A DNA stretch of 64,000 bases from Cryptomeria japonica. Taxonomy: Eukaryota > Streptophyta > Pinopsida > Cupressales > Cupressaceae. The stretch spans positions 811,371,069 through 811,435,068 of the forward strand of contig NC_081414.1 in assembly GCF_030272615.1 (NCBI RefSeq). Reading direction: 5' to 3'. The notes beneath the pieces were generated by a model. That model saw nothing but the letters and a program-made list of their open reading frames with translations, was not told where the DNA came from and ran no database searches. The position numbers were made by a program, and so were the translations under genes. This document shows positions 1-11,995 of the stretch, piece by piece. Numbering within the stretch: position 1 is the stretch's first letter; each line of letters opens with the position of its first letter.

Positions 1-119
1 CTTTACTAGGTCTTCCTACCCGTTGGAAAACAACATTATTACATCATTACTAGTTAATTGACATCAATGACAACATAACATTTCATTAATGCAATCTTCA
101 TGCAAATACCAATAGGAAC

Positions 120-1540
120 ATGTATGCTGGCAATTTATACGGGGATTTGCATTTGCATGTTGTTGTGTACCATGATATTTTATCACTGGGAGTAGGGATT
201 ACCTTGCTTCATATCTTGGCATGGGAGCATTTGCCGATATCAAGACCAATGTGTCTGAGGTTTAGGGTGATTGACCAACCCTATGTATATGTGTATGGAG
301 GTATGATGACACAACCCTAGGTGGGGAAGCTGGATTAATAACGACATGCATTATATGAGTTAGAGACAGAGATATGGCACCCCTGTCGGGAGTGTGAGTA
401 GTGGGAGGATGATCCAAAGGTGATGTCATATATGTTCACGGGGAAATTCCTCATTGGACGGAAAATGTACGTGGTAGAGAGGCATTTGCCAGGGCAGGTG
501 ATGAGACAGTTTGGGTGGGTATAGGGTTTTCCCTGAGGTTTAGGTGACTATGTCAGAGTAGTATGACAAAGTTTTTAGTGGGGGCTAGTATTATCCCACA
601 AGAAGGTTGTAGTAGAGTTTCAGACATTACAAGCTAGGCCATGGCCATACTGAGTAGAGGTTGCAGATGCGGGGGTGATAGAGGAGTATGCATAGTATCT
701 AGTCATGCATATGATTCCATGAATATTAGATCCCGCAGAGCCCATGCCACCATTTGAGGATGATAGATCACCACGACAGTGGAGGAGGAGGAGATTAGGA
801 AGGGGTGGCATAGATGGTAGGCGAGGTGGAGGTGGTGGAGGTGGAGGTTTTGTAGGTGGAGGAGGTGGAGGTGGAGGAGGTGGAGGTAGTTTTGGAGGTG
901 GAGAAGGTGGAGGAGGGTGGTTACAGAGGAGAGGTAGAGGTGGGAAGCCCTTATGACTATCATAGGGTCCGCTGATATAGGGAGAAATGAGAGCAGGAGG
1001 GAGAGATGTTGGTGGTGGAGAGGTTGGTGATGAGATGATGGAGATGGGACATGGATCCATAGGTGGGGGAGAGGGTGGTGATGAGACGATGGAGATGGGA
1101 TAGGGATCCATAAGTGGGGGAGAGGGAGACCTATGAGATATTGTGATATTACGGTTCTAGAATCGCCTGATAGAAGCCAATGCACATATCTGAGAGTTAG
1201 AGGTATAACTGGAGGATAGAGATGCAAACATTGCAGCCAGGGATGTCCATATTTTTGCATGGGGGGCCGAGTTGACTGCAATTGTGTGAGAGAGAGATGA
1301 TGTAGTGGATAGAGTGAGGGAGCTACAGGATAGAGTGTGTGTTTTGGTGGAAGTGCAGGGACAAGGTCCAATTGGGGAGATGATGAGGGAGATGTGGCAA
1401 GCAGGGGCAAAGATTGACTACTGGCAGGGATTATATGAGTAGGTGGTACCAAGTAGTCAGCAAGCGATGAGTTATTCCCAAATGCGGTGGGCTAGATCAG
1501 AGCGCTCTTAGAGGGGTTAGAGAAGTGGTTGTGTGATGGG
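120..1540 (+). pseudogene. Plant mobile domain (PMD) gene remnant
   Basis: Conceptual translation of the plus strand shows the conserved pieces of the plant mobile domain: an ITLLHILAWEHLPISRP-like segment at about 200-260 and a VERHLPGQVMRQFG-like segment at about 475-515. In the family these read as a tryptophan-rich 'WAWEHI..RP' block and a 'VEWH.PDRVLRQFG' block. Several in-frame stops and frame changes separate them. Downstream comes a glycine/arginine-rich stretch and then a heptad-like segment (about 1170-1440) of the kind often seen at the C-terminus. PMD proteins are plant proteins spread by transposons, with a few domesticated members in gene silencing. This copy is broken and probably transposon-borne. 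No terminal repeats were found, so the carrier is unknown. Recognition of PMD is from motif memory. Confidence 0.6.
781..945 (+). repeat. GGA/GGT trinucleotide tract (poly-glycine)
   Basis: Imperfect tandem run of GGA, GGT and GAG triplets inside the PMD remnant. Read on the plus strand it gives glycine runs (for example around 835-895). The minus strand gives proline, leucine or histidine-rich open frames that are mere shadows. Such tracts expand by replication slippage. Confidence 0.85.
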
Positions 1541-2039
1541 TCCTTCGCGGAAAGAATGTGAGGGTGGTTTGGGAGCGATATATAGCCAGAGTGCCATTTG
1601 AGGTGCTTTTGTGCATTGTTACATTGTTATTATACTAATACTTGGATGGCTCTTGGTAGCCGATATTTTGGACATCATGTATTCTAATACATGTGTTCTT
1701 TTTTATGCTATATATGATGAGATCTCAATTTTGTGGCGATGATATGATATGCATCCATGTGATGACATGAGTTCTTTATGCAGGATGATGGTATGATTTG
1801 TGTCTAGATATATATGTGGATGTGTTTGCTTTCTAGATGTACATGTTGATGATATGATTTCTATATGTATGATATGCATGATTTGCTAACATGTGGATGC
1901 AGGTGTGATGTTTTAATGATGATATTAATGTGATGCAATGATGATGATTTGTGTTAAATGATGAGATTAGATAATGAATATTGATATTTGATAGATAATA
2001 TTGTATATGTTGAAATGATAAGATAATGATATGGATGAC

Positions 2040-2470
2040 ATGAGTAAACTATACATTTTTTAATCTATTTTTAAATGTACTTAATGAATCTAAATGAATG
2101 AAATGATATAAAAATGTCATGCATGTTTTTAAATGAATGTACTTTATGATTAAAATGCAACTAAATGAAAGATTGAATGCACTTAATAAATTAATTAATT
2201 CACTTAATGAATAAAATGCAACTAAATGAAGGAATGAATGCACTTAATGCATGAAATGCAACTAAATGATAATGAATGCACTTAAATGAATAAACAAATC
2301 CACTTAAATGAATGCACTTAAATGAATAAAATGCAACTAAATGAAGGAATGAATACACTTAATGAATAAATGAATGCACTTAAATGAGTAAAAATGCAAC
2401 TAAATGAAGGAATAAATGCACTTAATGAATTAATGTACTTAATGAATAAAATAAAACTAAATGAGAATGC
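2040..2470. repeat. AT-rich minisatellite
   Basis: Degenerate tandem array built from two short motifs, AAAATGCAACTAAATGAA and GAATGCACTTAATGAAT. The first recurs at about 2153, 2213, 2255, 2327, 2391 and (decayed) 2447, giving spacings of roughly 40-70 bp. Unit length varies because the two motifs are shuffled rather than repeated as one fixed block. No coding potential. Flanking 1541-2040 and 2471-3720 hold no gene I can support. Confidence 0.8.
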
Positions 2471-3729
2471 CATTCCTATGGTTGGAAAATGTAGATAGGG
2501 AATGGAGATGTGAGATGATGTATCATAAACATCGTCGTGATTGTACCCAAGATAAGGTTTATATACTTAGCTTTCTCATAGAAATCTGAATTAATTGCAT
2601 GAGAATAACAAATATGAACAATGAATGAACAAATGAATGGGTGATACACAACATAATGTAATACAAATAGATGAGATGAAATGGAGATACATGGCTTATT
2701 CACAGTGCTTAATTTTCATCATCGAGCATGGTAGTATCGATCTTGGCTAAGGTATCAAAAACCAAGGTTGAGTGTTCCACCTATAAGAAAACATTACATA
2801 CTAGGAAAGTTCCCCTCCATTCTGGTTCATGTACAAATGGTCAAGATATACCTTGTAGTCAGTAAGCCATAGTGATCTAGGACTATATTTTTTGCATAGA
2901 ATTGCATATCTTAGTGAACTTCCCATGTAGACACCATTAGTATATCCCCCAAAACTTCTTTGGAAGAATCTGCAGACAACAAACAAAGAAAAAGATATCA
3001 AGAACCATCCTGACTACTCTAATCACTTGTGGATATCCTAGATTAGTGTAGGAACCTGATATAAATACAAAAAAATCGACCAAGTGCTTATCAGCCAAAC
3101 AAAATTTTCTTGTCAAAGAAAATGCTACCATGTCTTGTTTGTAAGGAAGGATGCATCCTTGGGAAGATGATTGTGTGCAAATGTGTTATTTGTTGGTTGA
3201 TTTCATAGGTGGTCATTTTTTAAGGAGTTTCAAAATGTTATTTTTTTGTTTGTTGCGATGTGTATGTACAAGGAACAATATAATTTTCAATTTTTTCAAT
3301 TGAATTTGATATTTTTTTGTCATGTTTTTGGATTTTTTGAATGTTGTGAATGTTTAGTGTTTTCGTAAGCATGGAGAATCCCCTCCCATCAGTAGGTTAA
3401 GAACAATGCCCCCAGTTAAGTGTCAGTATGAAAGAGAGACGCAAGATACATGAAGTCATAACCCTGATTGCATATCAATAACAAGCCATGGTATAAATTA
3501 TGTATGAGTGGATGCAATGGATGTGATCGCAACAAGTCTGAGAGAAAATGGAGCTATAGCCTGTATGAGTGATGCCTATTTGCTAGGTTTTCGCCACCAT
3601 ACTTATCCAAGGCGCCATCATAGTGGTTTTCACCATTTGGATGAATGATTTTTTTTCTTTACTATTTTCTGAATTTTTTTAATTTTTTTATATTTGGTGA
3701 TATTGGATGAGCTTGATGCTCTGCACAAC

Positions 3730-4814
3730 TTATGCATGAAATATTTTGAGATGCATGTTATAGACTGGATCTGCTAGTGGTTCTCCTCCTAAAGTTGCTA
3801 AGTGATATGCCCCTGACCCAAAGATGACATCGATGACATATGGACCCAGCCAATTGGATTCAAAATTGCCCAGGTGTTCTTTGTTTAGTTGATTGTGAGG
3901 ATTCTCTTTAAGAACAAGATCTCCTACTTCAAATCTGTGAGGTTTGACCCTATGATTGTGGCTTCTTCTCATGCATCGCTAATAGGCTTTTAGGTGATTG
4001 TAGGCAACTTGTTGCTTTTTATTAAGCAGTTCCAAGTCTTGAAGATGTGAGACCCGATATTCTTCATCATTTATTAGATTGCATAAGGAGACCTGTAGAG
4101 ATGGTAGTTCAACCTTAATAGGATAGAGGGATTCTGCTCCATTAACCAGTGAGTAGGGGGTTGCGCATATAGGGGTTCAAATGCTAGTTCGATATGCCCA
4201 TAGTGCCCGATTCAAATGAATGTCCCAATCATGACTAGCACCATTGACTGTCTTTTTGAGGATCCTCAATATATTCTTATTTGATGCTTCTGCTTGACCA
4301 TTTCCTTGTGGGTAATGTGGGTGGAAAAACGGTGTTGGATATGAAACTTCTCACAAAGTTCATGGAAATCTTGATTTTTGAAAGGGAGCCTGTTATCTAT
4401 GATGATGGATATGGGTACATCATATAGACAGATGATGTAATTGAGGAAGAATGAGGTGATCTACTTACCAGTGACTTGGGTGAGTGGAACGGTTTCTATC
4501 CATTTGGTGAAGTACTCTATGGCGGTAATAATAAATTTTTAACTGTTGGATGAAGATGGATGGATTTTACCCACAAGTTCAAGTCCCCACTGAAAAAAGG
4601 GCCACGGTGTTGTGATAGGTTGTAGTTCTTGCACTGGGGCATGTATCAGATCTCTGTGAACTTGGCACTTCTTGCATTTTCTGACAAAGTAGTAGGAGTA
4701 TTTTTCCATGGAGGACCAATAGTATCCTGCCCGCATGATCTTTTTAGCCAGTGAAGGGCCACTTAAATGAGCTCTATAGATACCTTCATGCACTTCATCT
4801 AACATTGTGGTCAC
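3730..4814 (-). pseudogene. Ty3-1 integrase (broken)
   Basis: The minus-strand stretch 4539-4814 has the HHCC zinc-binding region: a histidine pair in the HEGIYRAH segment and CKKCQ, then the start of the core at WPFFQWGLELVGKI, where the expected catalytic Asp (family form W...D..GP) reads as Leu or Glu. The core between 3973 and 4538 is badly frame-broken. The C-terminal domain returns at 3730-3972 (HRFEVGDLVLKENP ... GNFESNWLGPY), typical of the integrase GPY/F module. Nothing downstream of 3730 looks coding. Confidence 0.8.
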
Positions 4815-5182
4815 CTCACCTTTCTCTAGATATCGGAGGAGAGTACCATCGAGACCTCATTGGTATAGGCTTTTAGCAATGATTGTGTACCGAGAGGATT
4901 GGTGTATGAAGGTTTTTCGTTGATTGTTTGATTGGCTAGGGAGAAGGATTGATCACATAAATAGGCATAAAATTCATCATACCCTAGGGAATTGGGACCG
5001 ATGAGTTGATAGACCATCTCGGATTCTGGGATATGATAAGCAAGGATCTAAATTTGTTCAACTAAGAACTCGTAGCATGTGGAGTTTTGTAGAAGATCAA
5101 GGAGAGAGACTATTGTAGCCATTGCATCTGCATCTCTATTCTGGTCTCAAGGAATCTTCTCAAAAGTGATAGCTGTGAATAG

Positions 5183-5818
5183 TTATTTGAAGCTATCAAC
5201 CATTTTCTTGTAAGGCATGAGCTTATCAACCTTAGTTTTGTATTCATCATTGACCTGTCGAATTACTAGTTGTGAATCACCATAGACCTGTAGCTCTTTT
5301 AAGTTCCACTGCACGACCATGCATAGTCTTGTGATCAAGGCTTCATATTCTTCTATGTTGTTGGTGCATGGGAATATAATCTGATATGATTTTAGAATAC
5401 TATCACCTTGATGTGTGATGAAGAGAATGCAATCCCCTGAACCATGTCTGGTGTATGAGCCATCAAAATATAACTTCCATTGTCGTGTTGGCGTAACTGT
5501 GAAAATACCCTCATCTGGAAAATTGGAAATGAGAGGATGGTCGCTTGTGAGTGGTGCTTCAACTAGCTGATCTGCAATAACTTGTCCTTTGATGGCTTTG
5601 TGTTCCACATATTCTATGTCAAATTTACTAAGGAGCATAACCCACTTTGCCAAACAGCCAGTTAGTGCTGCTTTACGGAGTAGATACTTTAGTGGATCTA
5701 TCTTGGCAATGAGTTGTATATTGTGTGTCAACATGTAGTGCCTCAATTTGGTGGCTTCCAAAATTACTACTAGACAAGCTTGTTCAATAGGTGTATAATT
5801 GAGTTCATTCCCTACCAA
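5183..5818 (-). pseudogene. Ty3-1 RNase H followed by a second RNase H
   Basis: One open stretch of 211 codons holds the end of the retroviral-type RNase H (ending near IKGQVIADQLVEAPL) followed by a second RNase H with WKLYFDGSYTRHGSG (first catalytic Asp in YFDGS), NNIEEYEALI (catalytic Glu) and LQVYGDSQLVIRQV (second Asp). The second domain belongs to the 'archaeal-like' RNase H found in Tat elements. The three acidic residues I can place are all present, although the element as a whole is dead. This is the longest undamaged piece of the element. Confidence 0.85.
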
Positions 5819-6207
5819 TGTTACGGAAATGTAGTATACTACACATTCTTTGCCTTCTACATTATGTTGTGTGAGTAAGACGCCTAAGGTCGTAGTTGTA
5901 CTTGATATGTAGAGTCATAAGGTCCTACCTAGAGATGCTGGCATCAGTAATGGTGGCGTCATTAGGTAGTCCTTTAACTACTGGAATTATTGTTGGCAAT
6001 TCTCTTCCCATTTGAAACGAACATTCTTGTGAAGAAAATGTGTGAAGGGATGACATTTGTTGGTCAATTGTGTAATGAACCACCAAATTGATTGTAGCCT
6101 TCCTTGTAATGTTCTTAGTTGACTGATATTCCTCGGAGGTGGTATTTCCATAATTTCTTTTACCTTTGTGGGATGAACTTCAATTCCTTTATTTGAATCA
6201 ATATATC

Positions 6208-6736
6208 CTAGGAGAACTTCCCAGAGGTTACCCCAAAGACACACTTCTTTGGATTTAAGAATACACTATATTGCTCCAGTTTGTTGAAGATTTTTTCAAG
6301 TATAGCAAGGTGACCCTCTCTGGTTATTGATTTAGCTAGTAAATCATCCAAATAGTCTTCCATCAGTGTATGTATCATATCATGGAAGATAATAATCATT
6401 GCCCTTTGATATGTGGTGCCAACATTATTGAGACCGACTATCATTACATTCCAACAATATGTATCCTATGGGCATGTAAAAGCTATTTTGTGTTGATCTT
6501 CTGGAACAATCTTTATCTGGTTGTATCTTGAAAATCCATCCATGAGTGAGCATTCCACGTCCAACTGTGAGGTCCTCGAATATTATATCAATATTTAGAA
6601 GAGGGAAGTCATCCTTAGGACATGCTTTGTTTAGATCTATAAAATCTGTATAGATACAAATGCCCCGAGTCAGTTTTACCACTTGTACTAGGTTGGAGAT
6701 CCATTCTACATAATCAATGGGTCTTATGAAACCCAT
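6208..6736 (-). pseudogene. Ty3-1 reverse transcriptase (broken)
   Basis: Two overlapping frames cover the fingers and palm. The first has a WISNLVQVVK-like block and DLNKACPKDDFPL, a hallmark of plant Ty3 reverse transcriptase. The second has the catalytic motif as YLDDLL within MEDYLDDLLAKS. A frameshift lies between them at about 6430-6445. The thumb/connection region continues at 5987-6244 in another frame (IPPPRNISQLRTLQGRL). Confidence 0.85.
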
Positions 6737-6778
6737 ATCTAATAGCTTTTTGAGTTCAGCTTTTACTAATAGTGCAAT

Positions 6779-7153
6779 CTAAGGATGCATCTTTCTAAGC
6801 TTTTGTTTTATTGGTCTAGCTCCTTCTACTACTGTTAAGTGATTCATCACTAGCTCTGAATCAAGTCCTAGCATGTCTGCATAGGACCATGCAAAATTGA
6901 TTTGTTTCTTTTCAAAGAATTCTTCGAAATCACAATCTTCTGTTGGAGTCAATTTTTGTGCAAGATCTAGTATGTGTGTATTTTCAGGTGTCCCTAGATT
7001 GACCTCCTTTGTTTCTTTTATGAGAATAGAGGATCTCTCATGACTAGTGCTAAAGGGGAGAATGTCACACCTATTCAAATTCCTTCCTACTTGTGCTACA
7101 AGGTTTGCATGTCTTTCACTATTTAATGTGGCATTAAGGATATGTACTTGCAA
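6779..7153 (-). pseudogene. Ty3-1 pol: segment preceding reverse transcriptase
   Basis: An open 124-codon stretch. Its C-terminal half shows the segment that precedes reverse transcriptase in Tat elements: FAWSYADMLGLD followed by GARPIKQKLRKMHP (family form FAWS.EDMPGID ... KP.KQK.R). The N-terminal 25 residues or so come from the sequence duplicated at 11.1 kb, so a junction lies near 7075-7080. The upstream end has no clear start codon. Confidence 0.7.
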
Positions 7154-7665
7154 ATCTACATAGGATTATTCTTTGGAAAGAGTGCATAGTAAGATGAGTA
7201 GCTTAAGTGGAAAATTTTGAAGCGAGATTTCATAAGTCTTCAAATCCTCTAATATTCCAATGCCATTGCAACTCATTTATTGTTCAGTATACTCTGTCAC
7301 TCTTAAAGGTATATGAGGACATGGAAGGTTTAGGTATTCTATTATTAGTGGAAGTAATATAAAAATTCCCAAATCGACTGATCAGCCAATAGATACCTGT
7401 TAGAAACATGAAGGCAACATACTCAAAAATTTGGTCTTTTGGAACCTTGAACATGGTTCCATCCCACAAAGATTCACTAACCATTGCTTGAGTTGATGCA
7501 TGAATGTGAGAGATGAAATAAACATCTCTCCAAAGAAGGTTTGAATGAGGTAATGCTTAGTTCTCAAAGGTGGTCGAAGGCCGATAGTGCAACATAAGTG
7601 CTTATGAGATGAGTTTAAGGCAAAAGGTGATGTCTTAAAAAACTGGTGAAGGAAAAAGGGGAAAC
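7075..7665. repeat. Direct duplication, copy A (about 590 bp)
   Basis: This stretch matches 11092-11685 in the same orientation over its whole length, at roughly 80 percent identity by eye. Shared landmarks include TTTGCATGTCTTTCAC, TTCACTAACCATTGCTTGAG versus its relative, and GTGCTTATGAGATGAGTTTA near the right end. The left part overlaps the start of the recognisable Ty3-1 pol. I do not recognise a function. Minus-strand frames show similar short peptides in both copies (WDGT.FKV and TGIYWLI), but these are interrupted. Confidence 0.75.
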
Positions 7666-8057
7666 ATATAGGCTCTAAATGAGGACAAGGACAACAGGGA
7701 TGCAGAGAACTCCAAAATTGTAGGTTAGAATATTTCTTTATCCATTGGGCTACAGATTCGAAAAACCTAGAGAAGATAGGGCATTGCTTGGCAGTCTGGT
7801 GGGGAAGACTGGATGCACATACACACCAAAAATGGGCTAGCCAAAAATGAAATTAGGCTACAACACACCAAAATTTCCTAAGTATATACATGGCTGAAAG
7901 ATCCTGCCTGAAAGGATACTCAAATTGTTTAGACAAAAGCAATAATAGGTTGAGAGAAGTAGGCACCCTTTCAGAATAATGGATTGTGGCCATATGATTT
8001 GGCTTGTGATAGCCGCCACCTTACAGCCACCAAAATATCAAACCTTTAACTGATGGA

Positions 8058-9760
8058 CTATAGAAACTTCTCAAATATATACTTGTACCCAAATAGCCAT
8101 TCTTCATAAAAAAATTCTGAACTATAATCCACTTTATTCATGACTTCATGTGTGACAGTAGTATGGAGGTATGTCTTAGCACTGGTTAAAAATATGTTGC
8201 TAGATCCAAAACTACTGCCAGTTAAAGCAAGAATTTGACCATTAGCACTTACATCCTTAACATTAGCACTTACATCCTTACCGGCTAGTAAATTCTCTTT
8301 GGTTGAAAGAAAAAAACATTTTTCACATAAAATATTGTCCTCTATTTCAACCTTATTTCTTTGTTCATTAATTTCCACATTTTCAAGCTTATTAAAATTG
8401 AACTCATTTTGTTCAATATTAGTTTCAAAAGGATGAGAGATTTCAAAGAGAGGATTATCTCTGACTTTTGAATCTTCATAAAAGCCTGCTGATATGCATA
8501 ATGTATTAAATCTGCTCCAACTATTTTTACTCTCAGGCTTTCCCAACCATTTCTCCATTTTTATTACTGTTGTAATATTCTTTACTTGTTCAATATTAAT
8601 CATAGCTTCATTTTTACACAGAAGGAAAGCATCATAAATTAAATATTCTTCTTGCAGATTGTAGGCTGAATATAAACTTTAGACATGATACTACTGGTTG
8701 TGATTTTTGAGTTTTATATTCCAAAATCATGGGATCAAATTTGGTGGAAATAGCTTCTTTTCCTTTCGCACAAACAAAATCATCACAAAAAATACAAGTA
8801 GATCAAGAATGTAGTTCATCCTTACCTTTATCAAGCTCAATCACTGAGCTATCAAATCTTATATTATTTTTATTTGCATATGTTTCATTTACTGAACTAG
8901 CATTGCAATGTAATCTTGCATAATATCTCCTCTTTTAAAAGAATTTCTCAAAGTGGAAAGGTGATTTACCTCTTCTTGAAGTTTCTTTTCTTCACACTCA
9001 TTTGTATCTTCCATTTTGAATTCAGTAATATGACCATTCTCACCCAGGATTACACACAAAAATTCATCCTTTGAAACTTTCAAGCACTAGTTAAGAATAA
9101 AAACAACATTATGTTCCTCTTGTAATACCTCTTTTTCAGGAGAAATATTCTGTTCGATTTGCCCCATTTGCATGCATGTCATGAAAGGTTATGATTCTTC
9201 ATCTTCAACCTAGCTCAATATTCTTCTTTGTCGCTAATTGTCATTCCTTGGTACTAATAAATCACTAGGCTCAAAAAGCCATAAGATCTTTTTCACCAAG
9301 AATCGAAAAGTTATAATAAACTCGGTCTTCAATTTCTAGCTCTTCTTTAAGTAATCTCAATCTTTCTATTGAAACTTGCAACCGATTAATTTCTTGTTCA
9401 AGATCTTTTAGCAAATAATATCTGTGACGTAAAATTCTTATCAGCAATACATATTTGTAATCTTTAAATCGATGCAACTTTTTCTATTCAAATTCAGAGA
9501 TACTTTCTTTGAGAGTGTTACAAAAAAAATGAATTATCTTATCATCTTCAACCAATATTTCTTCAATTGTTTGTGCTAACCATCTTTTGAATTTGGATTG
9601 ATTTCTTTGTTTTGACTGGCACTAAACTATTTTTCTAAGATCTTTAAATTTACTAAGTCGCCAACCTCCATTCTAAGGGAGCTACCAATTGATATATGAG
9701 GAAACAAAACACCAATCTTTTCGTTTCCCCAGTAGTCACCAAAAAATTTGTTTTCTTATA
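8058..9760 (-). pseudogene. Unrecognised degenerate coding region
   Basis: Minus-strand translation is coding-like over about 1.7 kb with a few stops and frame changes: 9640-9760 (YWGNEKIGVLFPHISIGSSL), 9490-9600 (KRWLAQTIEEILVEDDKIIH), 9271-9477 (a leucine/glutamate-rich helix, coiled-coil-like), 8889-9083, and 8058-8603 (181 codons, one stretch of Glu/Asn-rich sequence). The KRWLAQTIEEIL segment faintly resembles a PWI-type helical module, but I would not call it on this evidence. A short internal duplication (DVSANVKDVSANG, about 8240-8280) is visible. The region lies between the two copies of the 590 bp repeat and may be its cargo. Function unknown. Confidence 0.4.
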
Positions 9761-10483
9761 GATAAGTCCCTTTTGAAATATAAAACAAACCCTTTGTGCC
9801 TTAATATAGAGACAAACATGTGACAAATAGTTGGAGAAGTTGCTCTTTGGATTAACAACTTTCCTCTAGATTTTAGATGTACAACTCCCTCTTATGATAT
9901 AATTGAGGTTTTTATGCGTATGCTTTTAACCAGAAAGAAGGAAAGGCAACCATCAAAGAAAAATAGAAGAAAGGACATGAATTGGGAAGAACACAAATAA
10001 ATGGCTCAAAATCCATCCATTCGTTATATATGATCAGCTATGATGAGGAATTGACATACATTTTTCTCAGATAATGTAAATGCATTACAACTCAAAGTTC
10101 TTTAAATATGTACATCTATAACTTAATATAGAGATGAATTTAAGGAACTGATTGCAAATCTCAAAGTAAATGTCAAACAAAAGAACATATATGAATGCAA
10201 AGCTTCAAACAGATTTCTATCCTTAGATTCATATTCAAAAGCACAAAGTCTTTGTTTTTGCATATAAATTATATTTAAAAAAAAATTCTGTCAAATCCTA
10301 AATTTAAGTTGGAAAACACAACAAAAAGCAAACTGGTCAATATTCATTCATGCATCACAATGTAAGGGCGATCAATCCTCCCTATTCAACCTTTAACAAT
10401 AGAATATATAACAAAAGAAAATAACTTCCTAAAGATAGTTCGGTTTCTTTGAAAAGAACCATTTTTGCAAAGAAAACTGAAAG

Positions 10484-10905
10484 CTATTTGAAGTCCAAGT
10501 GGCATAGGATTCCTTGTGTCCTCAATCCTTTGTTGAATGCATTAATCATCTCAACCGTTTCCTCTTCTTCAACTAACGCTAGAGTCACCATTGCAAACTC
10601 CAAGTGATTGTTGTTGCATTCCCAAGCTAGAACGATCAATCCATCAAGAATATCTTCCTATGGTTTCTCATAGAATATCTTCCTATCAATTCTAATCATG
10701 TTTCCCCGGCTACATAATTGGAGCTAAATCATTACCTGAGAGTACCATCTTCTTCAACAAGTTAATTTGTCTGAGTCATAGTTATTAGTTGTGGTGATTC
10801 TTTCTTGCAAACGAAGATGATGCTCTTCAGCTTGCCTTTCCATTTCACAATCTAGAGATAATATCCACTTGCTCGCTTTCTGGCCAATTCAAATCAGGAT
10901 GGTTG
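10484..10905 (-). pseudogene. Possible exon remnants of a host-type gene
   Basis: On the minus strand, 10657 down to 10484 is open for 58 codons including a TAG stop. It starts just after an AG (CCATAG) and reads as a mixed acidic, leucine-rich segment (EDILDGLIVLAWEC ... NKGLRTQGILCHLDFK). Upstream at about 10740-10905 is a Glu/Arg-rich, coiled-coil-like piece (EMERQAEEHHLRLQERI) ending before CAG/GTAATG, a possible donor site. That would leave a 78 bp intron, but the frame across the junction contains a TGA. No family recognised. Could be chance. Confidence 0.25.
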
Positions 10906-11091
10906 ATAAGAAATCAATCTTCATGAGGGAGAAACATTCTAAGCCAAGATAGAGAAATAATCTATTCTTTACAGCTCTAATATGTTAATCCAGAGCTAAT
11001 CATGATAGGCTCTGAAGCACCGCCACCTTTCCTTCGTATACTAAATTCTCTTAATGCTTTAAATGCAAGCCGTAAAAGTTAACTTCATTTA

Positions 11092-11685
11092 CTGCCCTCC
11101 TACTCGTGCTACCACCTTTGCATGTCTTTCACCGTTTAATCGGCCATTAAGGAAAGCTACTTCTGAATCTACGTAGGAATATGCTTTGGAAAGAGCGCAA
11201 AGTAAAATAAGTGGCGAGTGGATTATTCCAAAGCAAGATTTCACAAGTCTTCAAATCCTCCGATATTCCGATGCTGTTGCAACCACTCCAATGTTTAGCG
11301 TTCTCCATCACTCTCGAAGTTATATCAGCCACATGGAAGGATCGGGTAATCGATTATTAGTGGAAGTAATATCAAAATTCCTGAATTGACGAATCAGCCA
11401 ATAGATACCAGTTAGCAACATGAAGACCGTGTAATTGAACCTCTAGGCTTTTTGAACCTTGAAGGCAGTTCCATCCCACCAAGATTCGCCGTCCATTGCT
11501 TTAGATGATGCACGAACGTGGGAGATTGGAAAAGGATCTCTCCAAGGAAGGTTGGAATGAGGAAAGTCTCGGTTCTCAAAGGTGGCAGAAGGCCCATAAC
11601 GACATAAGTGCTTATGAGATGAGTTTAAGGCAAAAGGTGATGTCTTGAAAAATTGGTGAAGGAAAAAGGTCAAAAAGGGAAAACA
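11092..11685. repeat. Direct duplication, copy B (about 590 bp)
   Basis: Second copy of the sequence at 7075-7665, same orientation, 4 kb away. The homology starts near the CTCCTACTCGTGCTACCACC stretch and ends near GGTGAAGGAAAAAGG. Minus-strand frames 11443-11673 and 11147-11332 are open for 60-76 codons but have no recognised domain. The pair could be decayed LTRs of an unrecognised element occupying 7.1-11.7 kb, or two independent repeat copies. No TG...CA ends or target duplication were found. Confidence 0.7.
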
Positions 11686-11995
11686 ATCTGAACTATATAC
11701 TCTTGTTTGAGAAGAAATGTTTGACGTGTTTAGCCTCTATCTGTTATTCTTGAATGTAAATCTTATCAAGTTCTAGGATAACACTGTAAATGGGAAACCC
11801 TTTCTTACTTGTAGTTATAAACTGGAAAGACTAATTGTACGTTTTGAGATATCAGTTCACATGATTATAAATAGTAGGTTTTGGTAGTTTTTTCTTCTTA
11901 ACGTGCAACTTTCTTCTGTTTATGAATGGGCAGCTTATGTGGTTTGATAGAAATTTCTGAATGAGAAATGGATTTGTTTTATATGCAGTGCAGCT

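Larger units (their letters stand above)
3730..7153 (-). mobile_element. Degenerate Ty3/gypsy retrotransposon, Tat-type, pol region
   Basis: Read on the minus strand the order is linker, reverse transcriptase, RNase H, second RNase H, integrase: the Ty3 order, with the extra RNase H typical of the Tat/Ogre lineage. The reading frame changes several times and stops are common. No gag or protease was recognised to the right of 7153, and I found no LTR pair, so the element is truncated or its LTRs are too decayed to see by eye. The right end abuts a 590 bp sequence that is duplicated at 11.1 kb. Confidence 0.85.

Noticed and set aside
620-1452. Long minus-strand Pro/Leu/His-rich open frames
   Set aside because: They are the complement of the GGA/GGT tract and PMD remnant; no domain, composition-driven.
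9490-9600. PWI domain call
   Set aside because: Only a short helical similarity; not enough conserved positions to name it.
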